Part shown: positions 36,045-44,213 of the stretch, in pieces
Position numbering within the stretch: the first letter of the stretch is position 1
Layout: the number at the start of each line of letters is the position of its first letter
From: Clostridiales bacterium
GTDB taxonomy: Bacteria > Bacillota > Clostridia > Christensenellales > CAG-138
DNA: 52,416 nt
Assembly: GCA_024698505.1 (NCBI GenBank)
Contig: JAILRE010000014.1
Span: 1 to 52,416, forward strand
Reading direction: 5' to 3'
Position numbers and translations under genes: made by a program
The notes under the pieces: generated by a model
Told to the model about the DNA's origin: nothing
The model's database searches: none
Seen by the model: the letters and a program-made list of their open reading frames with translations, nothing else

Positions 36045-36594
36045 TTTCCCTTTCTCCCATCTTTTTGCGCAGTTTTTTGATCGCCCTGTGGACGCCCGTA
36101 TCGACGGCCGCCGCCGTCATCCCCATGTCGCGAGCGGTCTCGGCGGAGGACTGCCCGAGGAAGAACCTCCTCGTGATGAGCTCTCTGTCCCTCCTGCCGA
36201 GGGCGCCTATCGCGCGTATCAGCTCAGCCCTCTCCTCGCGTGAACCGACCGTCTCCTCTATCGTTCTTTCATCCGGCAAATCCTCCCTTTCCTCAAGGGG
36301 GACGTTCCGGGGCTCGCGGCAGCGCCGCCTCAAACGGTCGTTCGCGTTGTTGACGGCTATCCTCGCCGTCCAGGTTTTGAGGCTTCCCTTTTTCGGATCG
36401 AACGCGGCCCTGTTCCGCCATATATCGGCGAAGACGTCGGCGGCGCATTCCTCAACGTCGCCCTCCGAGAAGAGGGGCGGCCTGAGCTTCGCCCCAACGA
36501 TCGACAGAACGAGGCCCGTATAGCGTTCGATGACGAGGCTCATCCCCCTGTCGGGGTCCTCGTTCAGAAGCGCGGCAAGCTTTTCGTCGGTCAT
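36037..36594 (-). CDS. ECF-type RNA polymerase sigma factor
   Basis: The 185-residue protein carries sigma region 2 (about 20-95, with DVEECAADVFADIWRNRAAFD and LKTWTARIAVNNANDRLRRR) and region 4 (about 122-180, with LGRRDRELITRRFFLGQSSA and TAAAVDTGVHRAIKKLRK). It probably partners with the membrane protein encoded immediately downstream. It is not closely similar to the ECF factor at 9533, so the window holds two independent modules. Confidence 0.9.
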   Translation of the reverse strand: MTDEKLAALLNEDPDRGMSLVIERYTGLVLSIVGAKLRPPLFSEGDVEECAADVFADIWRNRAAFDPKKGSLKTWTARIAVNNANDRLRRRCREPRNVPLEEREDLPDERTIEETVGSREERAELIRAIGALGRRDRELITRRFFLGQSSAETARDMGMTAAAVDTGVHRAIKKLRKKMGERENG

Positions 36595-36692
36595 TTTCTC
36601 GTTCGGCCCTGCTTTAAGGGGCCTTCCTCCGGGGCGTCAGTTTAGGATCGATCCGCTCTTTACTACGCAAAATCGCGGGAAATCTTACGCTC

Positions 36693-36721
36693 ATTATACC
36701 AAAAAGCCGCTTATTTCGGAA
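36693..36721 (-). promoter_or_regulatory. Likely promoter for the second ECF sigma gene
   Basis: On the minus strand, -35 TTCCGA (36716-36721, weak) and -10 TATAAT (36693-36698) are 17 bp apart, with TGG upstream of the -10. The leader would be about 90 bases. Confidence 0.55.
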
Positions 36722-36872
36722 CGCGGTAAAAATATATTATTTTCAAGGGAACCTTTTGCCCCTCTCGCGCGTTATATAAGCGACGGAGGAAATAACACCT
36801 CTTCCTCCCGCCGCCGTCGGGCCCGGTCAGCCCGCCGCGGAACACTTGGTTTTCTTCCTTTCTGAAAAAGAG

Positions 36873-36903
36873 AAAACGGCCGATCCCGAGGATCGGCCGT
36901 TTT
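36873..36903 (-). terminator. Intrinsic terminator after the AI-2E transporter gene
   Basis: A perfect 14-bp stem (36873-36886 with 36890-36903) closes a CGA loop. On the minus strand it is followed by a TTTTCTCTTTTT tract. It ends the operon that starts at the HprK-like gene. Confidence 0.9.
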
Positions 36904-36991
36904 TCCGTTCTTCTCTTATGCGTGCTTTTCGGATCTATATCAGCCCTCGTAAACGCATTCGTATACCTTGGTCTTGGCGCCTATATGCTTC

Positions 36992-38170
36992 TTACGTCTC
37001 TCCGTTCATTACGGGGGAGCCCTCCGCCTCGGCCTTTTCGGCCCTTTCGGCGTTGCGGCGGCTCACCCAGTCGGTGAATATCCTTCTTATGACTGCGGCG
37101 GTCGGCACGGCGATAAGGAGGCCTCCTATGCCGAAGAGCCCGCCCGCGATTATTACGGAGGCGATGACGAGAATGCCGGGTATGCCGACGGCGTCGCCCA
37201 CGATGCGGGGATAGACGAGGTTGTCGTCAAGCAGCTGTATGCCGACTATCATTACGAGAAACCACAGCGCCAGCAGGGGCGAATCCTGCCTTGACATGAA
37301 TATTATGAGCGCGGACGGGATCGTGCTCGCCCAGGGGCCGACGATGGGCACGAGCGCGCCGACGGCTATGAACACGGATATCAGCTCCGGATAGGGCATG
37401 CCGAATATCCGCATCCCGACGTAGCAGAGCACGCCGATTATGAGGCAGCTCGTGAGCTGGCCGGTGATGTATTTTCTGAAGGTCCTGTTGGCGAATCCGC
37501 AGTAGCCGAGGAAGGAGCCTATGCTCTTTTCGGGAACGGAGGCCATGGCCGTACGCTTTGCGAACTCGAGGAGCTTTTCCTTCTTGATGAGCGCGTGAAT
37601 GCTGATCACGAGCGTTACGACTATGCTGTACACCACGCCGATCACGCTTACCGTCAGCTTGGGTATCCTCTGCAGGAAGCTGACCGCAAAGGCGTTGGCC
37701 TTCTGCATGAGATCGGCGAAGCCCTTGTCGAGGACGTTATAGACCTCGGGAATCAGCTGATCCTTCATCTTATCGACGTTTGCTGATACGGCGGCTATGT
37801 AATCGCCCAGATTGTCGACGAGGGCGTAGACGCTCTCCACGACCTTCGGGATTATAAGCGATATCACGAGGCAGACGAGGCCGAGCACTATCACGTAGGA
37901 GACGATTATCGCTATCGCGCGGGTCAGGCCCGGACGCTTCGCCCTGAGCTTTTTAAGGAGCTTGGTTTCTATAAAGCTCATGGGCAGATTCACGACGAAC
38001 GCGAAGCAGAGGCCGTAGACGATGGGAGCGACCACCCGGAGGAACGTCGAGACCGCCCCTCTTACCGCGGGAAAATGCTCCAGTATTTCGTAAAAGGCTA
38101 TTGCCGCGAAGAGTATTATCGCCGCGACGATGGCTATCCTTCTTTTTTCTCCGTTCAGCAGCCGCTTCAT
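36992..38170 (-). CDS. AI-2E family transporter
   Basis: The 392-residue protein has about eight membrane segments. Stretches such as LVPIVGPWASTIPSALI and LDDNLVYPRIVGDAVGIPGILV are typical of the AI-2E (PF01594) family. Despite the name, many members are ion or small-molecule transporters; substrate is unknown. It is the last gene of the operon, 56 bases after udk, with a GGGGAG site before the ATG. The C-terminus is a charged soluble tail. Confidence 0.88.
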   Translation of the reverse strand: MKRLLNGEKRRIAIVAAIILFAAIAFYEILEHFPAVRGAVSTFLRVVAPIVYGLCFAFVVNLPMSFIETKLLKKLRAKRPGLTRAIAIIVSYVIVLGLVCLVISLIIPKVVESVYALVDNLGDYIAAVSANVDKMKDQLIPEVYNVLDKGFADLMQKANAFAVSFLQRIPKLTVSVIGVVYSIVVTLVISIHALIKKEKLLEFAKRTAMASVPEKSIGSFLGYCGFANRTFRKYITGQLTSCLIIGVLCYVGMRIFGMPYPELISVFIAVGALVPIVGPWASTIPSALIIFMSRQDSPLLALWFLVMIVGIQLLDDNLVYPRIVGDAVGIPGILVIASVIIAGGLFGIGGLLIAVPTAAVIRRIFTDWVSRRNAERAEKAEAEGSPVMNGET

Positions 38171-38226
38171 GCGCTTTCTCCCCCGCCTTCCTTACAGGCG
38201 TTTAGTCTTTCCGTTTCCCGTTCCTT

Positions 38227-38850
38227 TTATTTGCCGCGCTTTTCGGCCCAGAGCTCCACGGTTATGTAGGCGCTTATCGCGTCTATCGCGCGCTGGTTCC
38301 TGCCGCCGTGCATGACGGCGAAATCCGCTCTTCTTATGTACTTCGAGATGACCTCGTCGTACCAGGGCTTGACCGTCGCCACGTACTGCTTGGCCACGCC
38401 TTTTATCTCCCTGCCCCTCTCCTGAGTGTCCCTCAGCATCCGGCGCAGCAGGCACATATCGGGATCGACGTGCATATAGACCTTGAGGCTCATCCTGTCC
38501 ATGAGCTCCTGATCGTAGAAGACGTGTATGCCCTCGAGTATGACGACGTCGGGCGGCTGTATCAGCTCCGTGCTGTCCGCCCTGACGTGGTTGGCGTAAT
38601 CGTAGCCCTTCTTCGTTATGGGCTTGCCCTCTGCAAGGAGGTTCATATCGGCTATGAGCTCCTTGTAATCGAATATCTCCGGGTCGTCGTAATCGGTGGT
38701 GACCCTCTCCTCGAAGGGCTTATAGCTCTGATCCTTGTAATAGCAGTCCTGCCCTATAATGACGGTCTCGCAGTCGAGGGAGTTCTTTATCTCCTTCGCG
38801 AGGGTGGATTTGCCGCTGCCCGAAGCGCCGCAGATGCCTATGATTATCAT
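38227..38850 (-). CDS. udk: Uridine kinase
   Basis: The 207-residue kinase phosphorylates uridine and cytidine to UMP and CMP. The P-loop GASGSGKST is at residues 8-16. The nucleoside-binding DCYYKDQS and the later RRMLRDTQERGRE are intact. GGGAGG lies seven bases before the ATG. It follows the ABC exporter gene by 13 bases and is probably co-transcribed with it, an unexpected partner. Confidence 0.95.
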   Translation of the reverse strand: MIIIGICGASGSGKSTLAKEIKNSLDCETVIIGQDCYYKDQSYKPFEERVTTDYDDPEIFDYKELIADMNLLAEGKPITKKGYDYANHVRADSTELIQPPDVVILEGIHVFYDQELMDRMSLKVYMHVDPDMCLLRRMLRDTQERGREIKGVAKQYVATVKPWYDEVISKYIRRADFAVMHGGRNQRAIDAISAYITVELWAEKRGK

Positions 38851-38863
38851 GGTTTGCCTCCCA

Positions 38864-40558
38864 TTACCGAATTACTGTTTCGATGCTCCCGTTTTCGAAG
38901 CGGAGCTCCTTGTCGCAGACGGAGAGCGCCGCCTGCCTGTGCGTGATTATGACGACGGTCTCCACGCCGCTTTGGCGAAGGTTCCCGAGCAGCCTCGCCT
39001 CGGTCTCGCCGTCGAGCGCCGAGGTGGCCTCGTCCAGGAGCAGCACGGGCGCGCCGAGTATGACCGCCCTCGCCACGGCAAGCCTCTGCGCCTGGCCTTC
39101 GGAAAGGCCTGCGCCGTGCTCGCCTATGACCGTGTCGAGCCCTTGGGGAAGGGCGTTTATGAAGCCGTCCGCGCAGGCGATCTCTGCCGCGCGCATTATC
39201 TCCCCGTCGGTCGCTTTGGCGTTGAAGAAGGCTATGTTCTCCCTCACCGTGCCGGAGAGGAGCAGATTCCCCTGGGGAACGTATGCGAAGAGGCCGCGCG
39301 TAGCCGCCGAGGCCTTCTCGCGCCCCCGCTCGGATACTATGGTGATGCCTCCTCCGTTCGGACGGTAAACGCCGAGGAGGAGCTTCATCAAGGTGGACTT
39401 ACCGATGCCCGAAACGCCCGTTACGGCGACGAATTCGCCCCTTCGTATCTCGGCCGAGGCGCCTTCGAACACGTCGACGCCCTTATCCCCCCTTCGGTAG
39501 GAGAAGGAGAGGTCTTCAATAGTCGCGGAGACGAATTCCTTCGGCCCGTCTTCGGGCAGCCCCTTCGTTTCGGGATCGAGCTTTTCTATCTCCATGAGCC
39601 TCTCGCACGAGGCGGTCATTGCGAAGAACTGCGGAACGAGCCCCGCGAGCGCCGCGAACGGCGACTGCACCTGCGATACGAGCTGCAGCACCGCGGCGAG
39701 CGTGCCGTAGCTTATGACCTTATCCGGCCCGAAAACGCCCGCTATGCTGAGCGTTCCCCAGCAGAGCGCGGCGATGACGCCCAGCGTGAATACGAAGTTC
39801 ATCCCCTCGCCCGAGAGCAGGCCGACGACCTTCCGCTTCACGGCGGCCTTGAAATTGGTCTCCTGGAACTCGTCCGCCCTGCCTATCATGCGCTCCCTTA
39901 CGCCGAAAACGCGGACGACGAGCTGGTTTTCAATCGTCTCCTGCATGAAGGCGCGGGTATCGCCCTCGGTCTCCTGCACGCGGCGGTGCAGCCTTTTGAT
40001 CAGCGGGCGGAATATCAGGCTGAACGCCGCTATTACGACGGCCGCCGCGAGCGCTATCACCGCGAACATCCAGTCGAAATAGGCGAGCACGCCGAACGCG
40101 AAGCCGAGCCTTGCGGCAAGCTCGCACAACCTCGGCAGCATGGAGGCCGCCGCGGACGCGACGACGCCCGTATCGTTCGTCAGCCGGTTCAGAAGGTCCC
40201 CGCTGTGATAGGCCGAGACCTTTTCGTAATCCCTGTCGAGTATCCTGCAAAGGAGCGACCTTCGAAGGCTCATCTCCATGCGGTACTCCATACGCGCCTG
40301 AAGCAGCCTTACGGCGAACCTCAGCGCCAGCCCGAGGAGCGTGACGCCCGCCATTATACCGAGCTTTACGAACATCCGCTTCGTATCGCCCGAGACCGCA
40401 GCGTCTATCGCGTTCGCCATGAAGAGCGACATCGATACGGAAAGTACGGAAACGGCGGCCATGAGCAGGGAGATCAGCGCCAAAAGCGGCAGATGCTTTT
40501 TCAGCCTTGCCGCAAGAAAGCGGAGCGCGCCCTTCGAATCACGACCTTTTTCGTTCAT
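38864..40558 (-). CDS. ABC exporter, fused membrane and ATPase domains
   Basis: The 564-residue half-transporter has six membrane helices (about 20-310). Its ATPase domain has Walker A GVSGIGKST at 381-389, Q-loop Q429, signature LSEGQ at 485-489, Walker B VLLLDE at 505-510 and switch H540. It works as a homodimer exporting lipid, drug or peptide. It lacks an N-terminal C39 peptidase domain, so it would not cut a leader peptide itself. Its ATG overlaps the S26-type peptidase stop as ATGA, so peptidase and exporter are made together. The HprK- and PqqD-like neighbours suggest a modified peptide as cargo; this is inference. Confidence 0.9.
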   Translation of the reverse strand: MNEKGRDSKGALRFLAARLKKHLPLLALISLLMAAVSVLSVSMSLFMANAIDAAVSGDTKRMFVKLGIMAGVTLLGLALRFAVRLLQARMEYRMEMSLRRSLLCRILDRDYEKVSAYHSGDLLNRLTNDTGVVASAAASMLPRLCELAARLGFAFGVLAYFDWMFAVIALAAAVVIAAFSLIFRPLIKRLHRRVQETEGDTRAFMQETIENQLVVRVFGVRERMIGRADEFQETNFKAAVKRKVVGLLSGEGMNFVFTLGVIAALCWGTLSIAGVFGPDKVISYGTLAAVLQLVSQVQSPFAALAGLVPQFFAMTASCERLMEIEKLDPETKGLPEDGPKEFVSATIEDLSFSYRRGDKGVDVFEGASAEIRRGEFVAVTGVSGIGKSTLMKLLLGVYRPNGGGITIVSERGREKASAATRGLFAYVPQGNLLLSGTVRENIAFFNAKATDGEIMRAAEIACADGFINALPQGLDTVIGEHGAGLSEGQAQRLAVARAVILGAPVLLLDEATSALDGETEARLLGNLRQSGVETVVIITHRQAALSVCDKELRFENGSIETVIR

Positions 40559-41037
40559 CCTTTAAGCTTTTTCCTTATGCGAAGTACTGTTCTCTGAAAT
40601 CTGAGGGAGCCCCTTCGGAAGCCGCTCGTTGCGACCATCCAGCAGGAATACAGCCTGTACCAAGGCTCCTTTACGGAGCGTTTCCTGCCGCGGCTCTCGT
40701 AGTCCGAAACGACGCCGATTATATCCCCGTATCCCACGGGCTCGTCCGTTTCGGTACGGTTATCGCCGCAGAAGAAGTATCTTCCGTTTTCGATCCTTAC
40801 AAGACGGTGGAGGATATAGGCCTTATCCTCCCCGGTTTTTGATATGAAAAGAGCCACCGTGCCCCTTTTAAGGCGGGCAGGGGGCTTTACGAGGGTGACG
40901 CTGTCGCCCTCGCTTCGAAGCATCGGGAGCATGCTTTTGCCCTTGGGGGAGAACGTGACCTTCCCTCCCTCTTCGAGCTTTGCCCTTATCAGCTCCTCCA
41001 TTTCGGCAAGAGCGGCGTTTTTGACGGCCCCGCCCAT
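40555..41037 (-). CDS. S24/S26-type signal-peptidase-like serine protease
   Basis: The 160-residue protein has the peptidase S24/S26 core: catalytic Ser S35 in GKSMLPML and H77 in ILHRLVRI, where bacterial type I signal peptidases have Lys. That indicates a Ser-His dyad of the SipW/ER type. It has no clear N-terminal membrane anchor; a basic C-terminal tail might associate with the membrane. It may trim a precursor before export by the adjacent ABC protein. The start lies five bases after the PqqD-like stop with a poor ribosome-binding site, suggesting coupling. Confidence 0.75.
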   Translation of the reverse strand: MGGAVKNAALAEMEELIRAKLEEGGKVTFSPKGKSMLPMLRSEGDSVTLVKPPARLKRGTVALFISKTGEDKAYILHRLVRIENGRYFFCGDNRTETDEPVGYGDIIGVVSDYESRGRKRSVKEPWYRLYSCWMVATSGFRRGSLRFQRTVLRIRKKLKG

Positions 41038-41042
41038 TCCGG

Positions 41043-41306
41043 TCAGGCGAGGAGGCCCTCGTCTTCGAGCTTGGCGACGAACTTCCTTATGCCCGCCCTC
41101 GCGGTATCCTCGTCGACGTCGTACTCCTTGAGCATGGCGGCAAGCAGCTCGTCCTCCTCGGCCCCGTTTTCGAGGAGCCTCCAGAGGAAGGCGGCGGTAT
41201 CGTTAAGGGTTATCATTCCGTTGAAATCCAGAGCCGCTTCCCCCGCGGGGACGACTATCACCGCGTCCGCGACCTGTTTTAATACGAACCCTTCCCTGAT
41301 CTTCAT
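41043..41306 (-). CDS. PqqD-like peptide-binding protein
   Basis: The 87-residue protein has the PqqD-family pattern: FVLKQVADAVIVVP, then ITLNDTAAFLWRLLENGAEE, then helices ending KLEDEGLLA. PqqD-type domains (RiPP recognition elements) bind leader peptides and present them to modifying enzymes. The start at 41306 is preceded by AAAGGA about 12 bases up. The 83-base gap to the HprK-like gene contains no convincing precursor gene. The neighbouring kinase, protease and exporter fit a peptide-modification role. Confidence 0.8.
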   Translation of the reverse strand: MKIREGFVLKQVADAVIVVPAGEAALDFNGMITLNDTAAFLWRLLENGAEEDELLAAMLKEYDVDEDTARAGIRKFVAKLEDEGLLA

Positions 41307-41389
41307 TTTGAGATGTTTTCCTTTCTGCGCTTCGCTTTTCCGGAGAGGAGAAGACGCCCCCTCCCGGGCTCGGCATATAATGAAAACTT

Positions 41390-42079
41390 TTATTCCTTTA
41401 TCATAACGCCCGAAGAAACGCGGGCAGAGGAAATATCCGGCGTGCAGAGCAGCCTGTAAACGGGGATCGTCTCCGCGAGGGCGCATACGGTATCGAGCAG
41501 CTCCCTGACGCGCTCCTCGGAGAACCTCCTCGCCGACGCGCCGAGGATCAGCTTGGCTGCCTCCTCCGGCGAAACGCGGGCTATGGAGTTATCATTCGCC
41601 CTTTCGATGAAGGCTATTCCGGCAAGCTCCGCGCTCTCGTTCCGGCTGAGGTCGTACTTGCCGCTCCACGGCGTGCCGTAGGCAAGAGCCTTCCCGCCGA
41701 CGATCCTTATCGCGGGCTTGTCGTCGTTGAGAATGTAAGCCCCTTCCAGGAGCTTCAGCCAGTTTTCCGCATGGGTGGATTTGCCTACGCCGCTCCCCGC
41801 GCAGAAAAGATAGGCTTTTCCGTCTATCGCGACGGCGGAGGCGTGGAGCACGCAGCCGTTCCTTTTTACGGTCTCCACCGAGAATTTGAGGCCGGAGAGC
41901 ATGTATCTGAGGCTTTCCTCCGCGTAACCGGTCTGCCTTGCGGCGCTTTCGATCTTATCCGCGCCCGCCTCTATGACGAACTCGGGCTCCCCCGAAAAAA
42001 CGCGGTATTTTTCGGCGCGTTCCTCAAAGTATTTTCCGCAGTCACGCGCTTCGAAAACGATGTCGGCGACCCTGTACAA
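41390..42079 (-). CDS. HprK-like kinase
   Basis: The 229-residue protein resembles the HPr kinase-fold proteins found with PqqD in peptide clusters. LHASAVAIDGKAYLF leads into the P-loop AGSGVGKSTH (94-103), followed by ILNDDKPAIRIV (116-127) and YGTPWSGK (134-141). True HprK has an extra N-terminal domain and acts on HPr Ser46; here the likely target is a peptide, as for the lasso-peptide kinase PadeK. Translation appears to start at TTG (42079), with GGAGG eight bases upstream and no ATG nearby. It heads the operon under the promoter at 42112-42140. Confidence 0.78.
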   Translation of the reverse strand: MYRVADIVFEARDCGKYFEERAEKYRVFSGEPEFVIEAGADKIESAARQTGYAEESLRYMLSGLKFSVETVKRNGCVLHASAVAIDGKAYLFCAGSGVGKSTHAENWLKLLEGAYILNDDKPAIRIVGGKALAYGTPWSGKYDLSRNESAELAGIAFIERANDNSIARVSPEEAAKLILGASARRFSEERVRELLDTVCALAETIPVYRLLCTPDISSARVSSGVMIKE

Positions 42080-42111
42080 TCGATGCTCCTCCGCTTTATA
42101 AGCTAACTAAG

Positions 42112-42140
42112 ATTATACCATTCTTTTTTTATTTGCACAA
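42112..42140 (-). promoter_or_regulatory. Promoter for the HprK/PqqD/protease/exporter operon
   Basis: On the minus strand, -35 TTGTGC (42135-42140) and -10 TATAAT (42112-42117) are 17 bp apart, with an extended TGG. The next promoter, at 42186, points the other way. Confidence 0.75.
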
Positions 42141-42185
42141 TACTTTGTTTTTTCGCCCCGCTTGAAAAGAAATGAAATTAGATAT

Positions 42186-42214
42186 TTGTATTCGGCCGCA
42201 TTTTTTGATATAAT
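42186..42214 (+). promoter_or_regulatory. Promoter for the lipoprotein at 42247
   Basis: -35 TTGTAT (42186-42191) and -10 TATAAT (42209-42214) are 17 bp apart, with an extended TGA. The leader is about 26 bases. Confidence 0.8.
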
Positions 42215-42246
42215 AGTCGGGTAAGGCCGTTTTCGGAGGTGCTTTT

Positions 42247-43218
42247 TTGAAAAGCCCGTTCAAATACAGATGGATCGTCCCCGCGCTGATACTGCTGATC
42301 GCTCTCGCATCGGCCTTTTCGGCGTGCCGCAAAAAGCCTTCGGACGATATCGTCGACGTCGTGATCGACATCCCCTCGAGGGATATGGCGGGCCCCACGG
42401 CGCATACGCCCACGCTCGAACCCGAGACGACGGAAGTCTATTCCGATCCCACGGAAGCGCCCGCGCCTACCGATACTCCGAAAGCCACTGCGACGCCTTC
42501 CCCCGCGCCGACTGCCGCGCCCACGCAGACGCCCTCCGCGGACGAGATGATCCGCCGCGGGATACCCTACGCCCTCAACAACGGCGATCCCATAGGCTAC
42601 GGCTGGAAGGGCGAGCGGGTGGATATCGACGGCGACGGCGCGCCCGAATTCATCAACATCAGGGAGGTCGACGGAGGCCTCACCCTCTGCATAGACGACG
42701 AACCCTTCCTTGCGGACGATTTCCGCGTATACCTCGTATCGCTCGACGGCAGGCACGTCGTTTTCCTCGTGGACAAGGGCGCCGCGCGCCAGGACGGGTA
42801 CAGCATATTCTATCCCGATCCCTACGGCAACCTCTACTGCCGCCTGTTCGGCGTCGTCCGCCACGGCAAGCCCGAGGATTTCGTCAAGTGCGACACCTTC
42901 GAGGATTACATAAAGAACGGCCTTGACATAATGCTCCTCAACCCCGTGCTCTATTCCAGCACGGCGGGCGGAAGGCGCACGATACTGCTCGATATGGACG
43001 GCGACGGCGTAAAGGACGAGATCGTGATAGACGGCTCCACCCTGTACATAAACGGCTACGAGGACACGCAGATGCTCGCCGCCACCCTGCCCCGCTTCTT
43101 CTACGACGAGCAGCGAAACGCCATAGGCATATACGGCTCCGGCGGCGACTATGCGATAAGGCTCTGGCTCCACGCCGACGGCCTCGAGCCGGAGGTCAGC
43201 TACGTTAAGCTGCTGTAA
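42247..43218 (+). CDS. Lipoprotein with FG-GAP-like aspartate-rich repeats
   Basis: The 323-residue protein has a signal peptide with lipobox FSAC (lipidated C27) and a Pro/Thr-rich linker (about 50-97). Its soluble part contains two Asp-rich loops, VDIDGDGAPEFI (about 119-130) and LDMDGDGVKDEIVI (about 249-262). Such loops occur in FG-GAP/VCBS-type calcium-binding propellers and could bind Ca2+. It starts at TTG, with GGAGG seven bases upstream. It is monocistronic, divergent from the HprK-like operon, with a terminator at 43230. Function is unknown. Confidence 0.7.
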   Translation: MKSPFKYRWIVPALILLIALASAFSACRKKPSDDIVDVVIDIPSRDMAGPTAHTPTLEPETTEVYSDPTEAPAPTDTPKATATPSPAPTAAPTQTPSADEMIRRGIPYALNNGDPIGYGWKGERVDIDGDGAPEFINIREVDGGLTLCIDDEPFLADDFRVYLVSLDGRHVVFLVDKGAARQDGYSIFYPDPYGNLYCRLFGVVRHGKPEDFVKCDTFEDYIKNGLDIMLLNPVLYSSTAGGRRTILLDMDGDGVKDEIVIDGSTLYINGYEDTQMLAATLPRFFYDEQRNAIGIYGSGGDYAIRLWLHADGLEPEVSYVKLL

Positions 43219-43229
43219 TATGAGAAATA

Positions 43230-43256
43230 AAAAAGGCTTCATTGTGAAGCCTTTTT
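43230..43256. terminator. Bidirectional intrinsic terminator
   Basis: A perfect 12-bp stem AAAAAGGCTTCA/TGAAGCCTTTTT closes a TTG loop between two convergent lipoprotein genes. Confidence 0.88.
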
Positions 43257-43266
43257 GTTTTGCGTT

Positions 43267-44124
43267 TTATTCCGCGGGATACTGCGAGATGAGCTCGCCG
43301 TCCTTGTCCAGCAGGCGGTAAACGACCTCGAACTCGATATCGCCGACGACCGCGCGCACGGCGGCCTTCATGGAAGCTATGGCGTTCGGGCCGTCGTTTG
43401 CCATGGCGGCGTCCCAAGTATCCTTCACGTCCTTGCGGCCGCTCTCGGTAAGCTCCTCGAGGTACTTCTGGAATATCACGAGGGTATCCCCGTTCTCGAC
43501 CTCGGCGCTGAACTCCATGTACTCGTTGTTCTGCGAGGAGACCATCACCTTGAACGCTTCGGAGTTAACGTACTCCTCGAGCGAGCCGAAGGAGCCGGGA
43601 TCCTCGGACGAGCCCTCTCCCGTGTAGTTCTTGTCTACGACGTAATCCAGTATCTTCTCGCCGTCCTTCGTGACGTAGCGCAGTATAACGCTGACGTCCT
43701 CGCTGCCGACGAAGGTCTTGAGCTGGGTGAACATGGTGACATAGGTCTGACCCATCGCGTCGAGGCTGGCCTTCAGCGCTTCCGCGGACGCGATAGCGTC
43801 GGTCAGGTATTTATACTCCATAACGGCCGTCCTGCCCTCGGCGTAGACGTTGATATCCATGGTGCCGGCCATGCTCTCCGCAAGCTGCGCTATCTGCGGC
43901 TTTACGAGCTCGACGTACTCGGCGACCTTGGCGGCGACCTCGTCGGGGACCTCGGTGGGAGCTTCGGTGGGAGCTTCCGTCGGGGCCTCGGTGGGGGCCT
44001 CCGTGGGAGCCGCGGTGGGCGCTTCCGTCGGAGCCTCGGTGGGCTCGGGCCTTCCCTTTCCGTTACATGCGGCAAGGGTGAAAACAAATACGAAAACGAG
44101 TATGAAAACGATCGTCTTTCTCAT
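43267..44124 (-). CDS. DUF4854-like lipoprotein with a PTEAP linker
   Basis: The 285-residue protein has a signal peptide with lipobox LAAC (lipidated C20). A linker of eight PTEAP-type repeats (about 27-59) follows. The rest falls into two related halves: EYVELVKPQIAQL through VSVILRYVTKDGE, and EYVNSEAFKVM through FEVVYRLLDKDGE. Each resembles the small DUF4854 domain of Clostridial lipoproteins. The role is unknown; it is probably a surface protein. No clear promoter was found in the gap after the rplL terminator, so it may be partly read from there. Confidence 0.65.
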   Translation of the reverse strand: MRKTIVFILVFVFVFTLAACNGKGRPEPTEAPTEAPTAAPTEAPTEAPTEAPTEAPTEVPDEVAAKVAEYVELVKPQIAQLAESMAGTMDINVYAEGRTAVMEYKYLTDAIASAEALKASLDAMGQTYVTMFTQLKTFVGSEDVSVILRYVTKDGEKILDYVVDKNYTGEGSSEDPGSFGSLEEYVNSEAFKVMVSSQNNEYMEFSAEVENGDTLVIFQKYLEELTESGRKDVKDTWDAAMANDGPNAIASMKAAVRAVVGDIEFEVVYRLLDKDGELISQYPAE

Positions 44125-44150
44125 GACTGAAACCTTCCGTATGATCCTTT

Positions 44151-44186
44151 CATAAAACCAAGGGTCGGAGAAAACATCCCCGACCC
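44151..44186 (-). terminator. Intrinsic terminator of rplJ-rplL
   Basis: A 10-bp stem with one mismatch (44177-44186 with 44162-44171, core GGGTCGG/CCGACCC) is followed on the minus strand by TTGGTTTTATG. Confidence 0.7.
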
Positions 44187-44213
44187 CCCGTTTGCTTTTT
44201 TGCGATATCGAAA

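Larger units (their letters stand above)
36595..36991. other. Intergenic region, about 400 bases
   Basis: This holds a minus-strand promoter for the ECF gene and the terminator of the upstream operon. A further hairpin of GGAGGAA/TTTCCTCC type occurs at about 36785-36808. Short open frames here have no ribosome-binding site. I see no riboswitch class I recognise. Confidence 0.5.

Noticed and set aside
36846-37294. Plus-strand frames downstream of the AI-2E gene
   Set aside because: They span the terminator stem and the antisense of the transporter, with no ribosome-binding site.
41210-41376. Small minus-strand frame starting MPSPGGG between the HprK-like and PqqD-like genes, considered as a peptide precursor
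   Set aside because: It has no ribosome-binding site, runs on out of frame into the PqqD-like gene and has no leader/core look.
38864-42079. Complete lasso-peptide cluster
   Set aside because: No B2-type transglutaminase-like protease, asparagine-synthetase-like cyclase or precursor was found, so only a partial resemblance is claimed.
43960-44055. Short tandem repeats resembling a CRISPR array
   Set aside because: They are in-frame PTEAP codon repeats in a lipoprotein linker, with no spacers. The same applies to 8350-8470.
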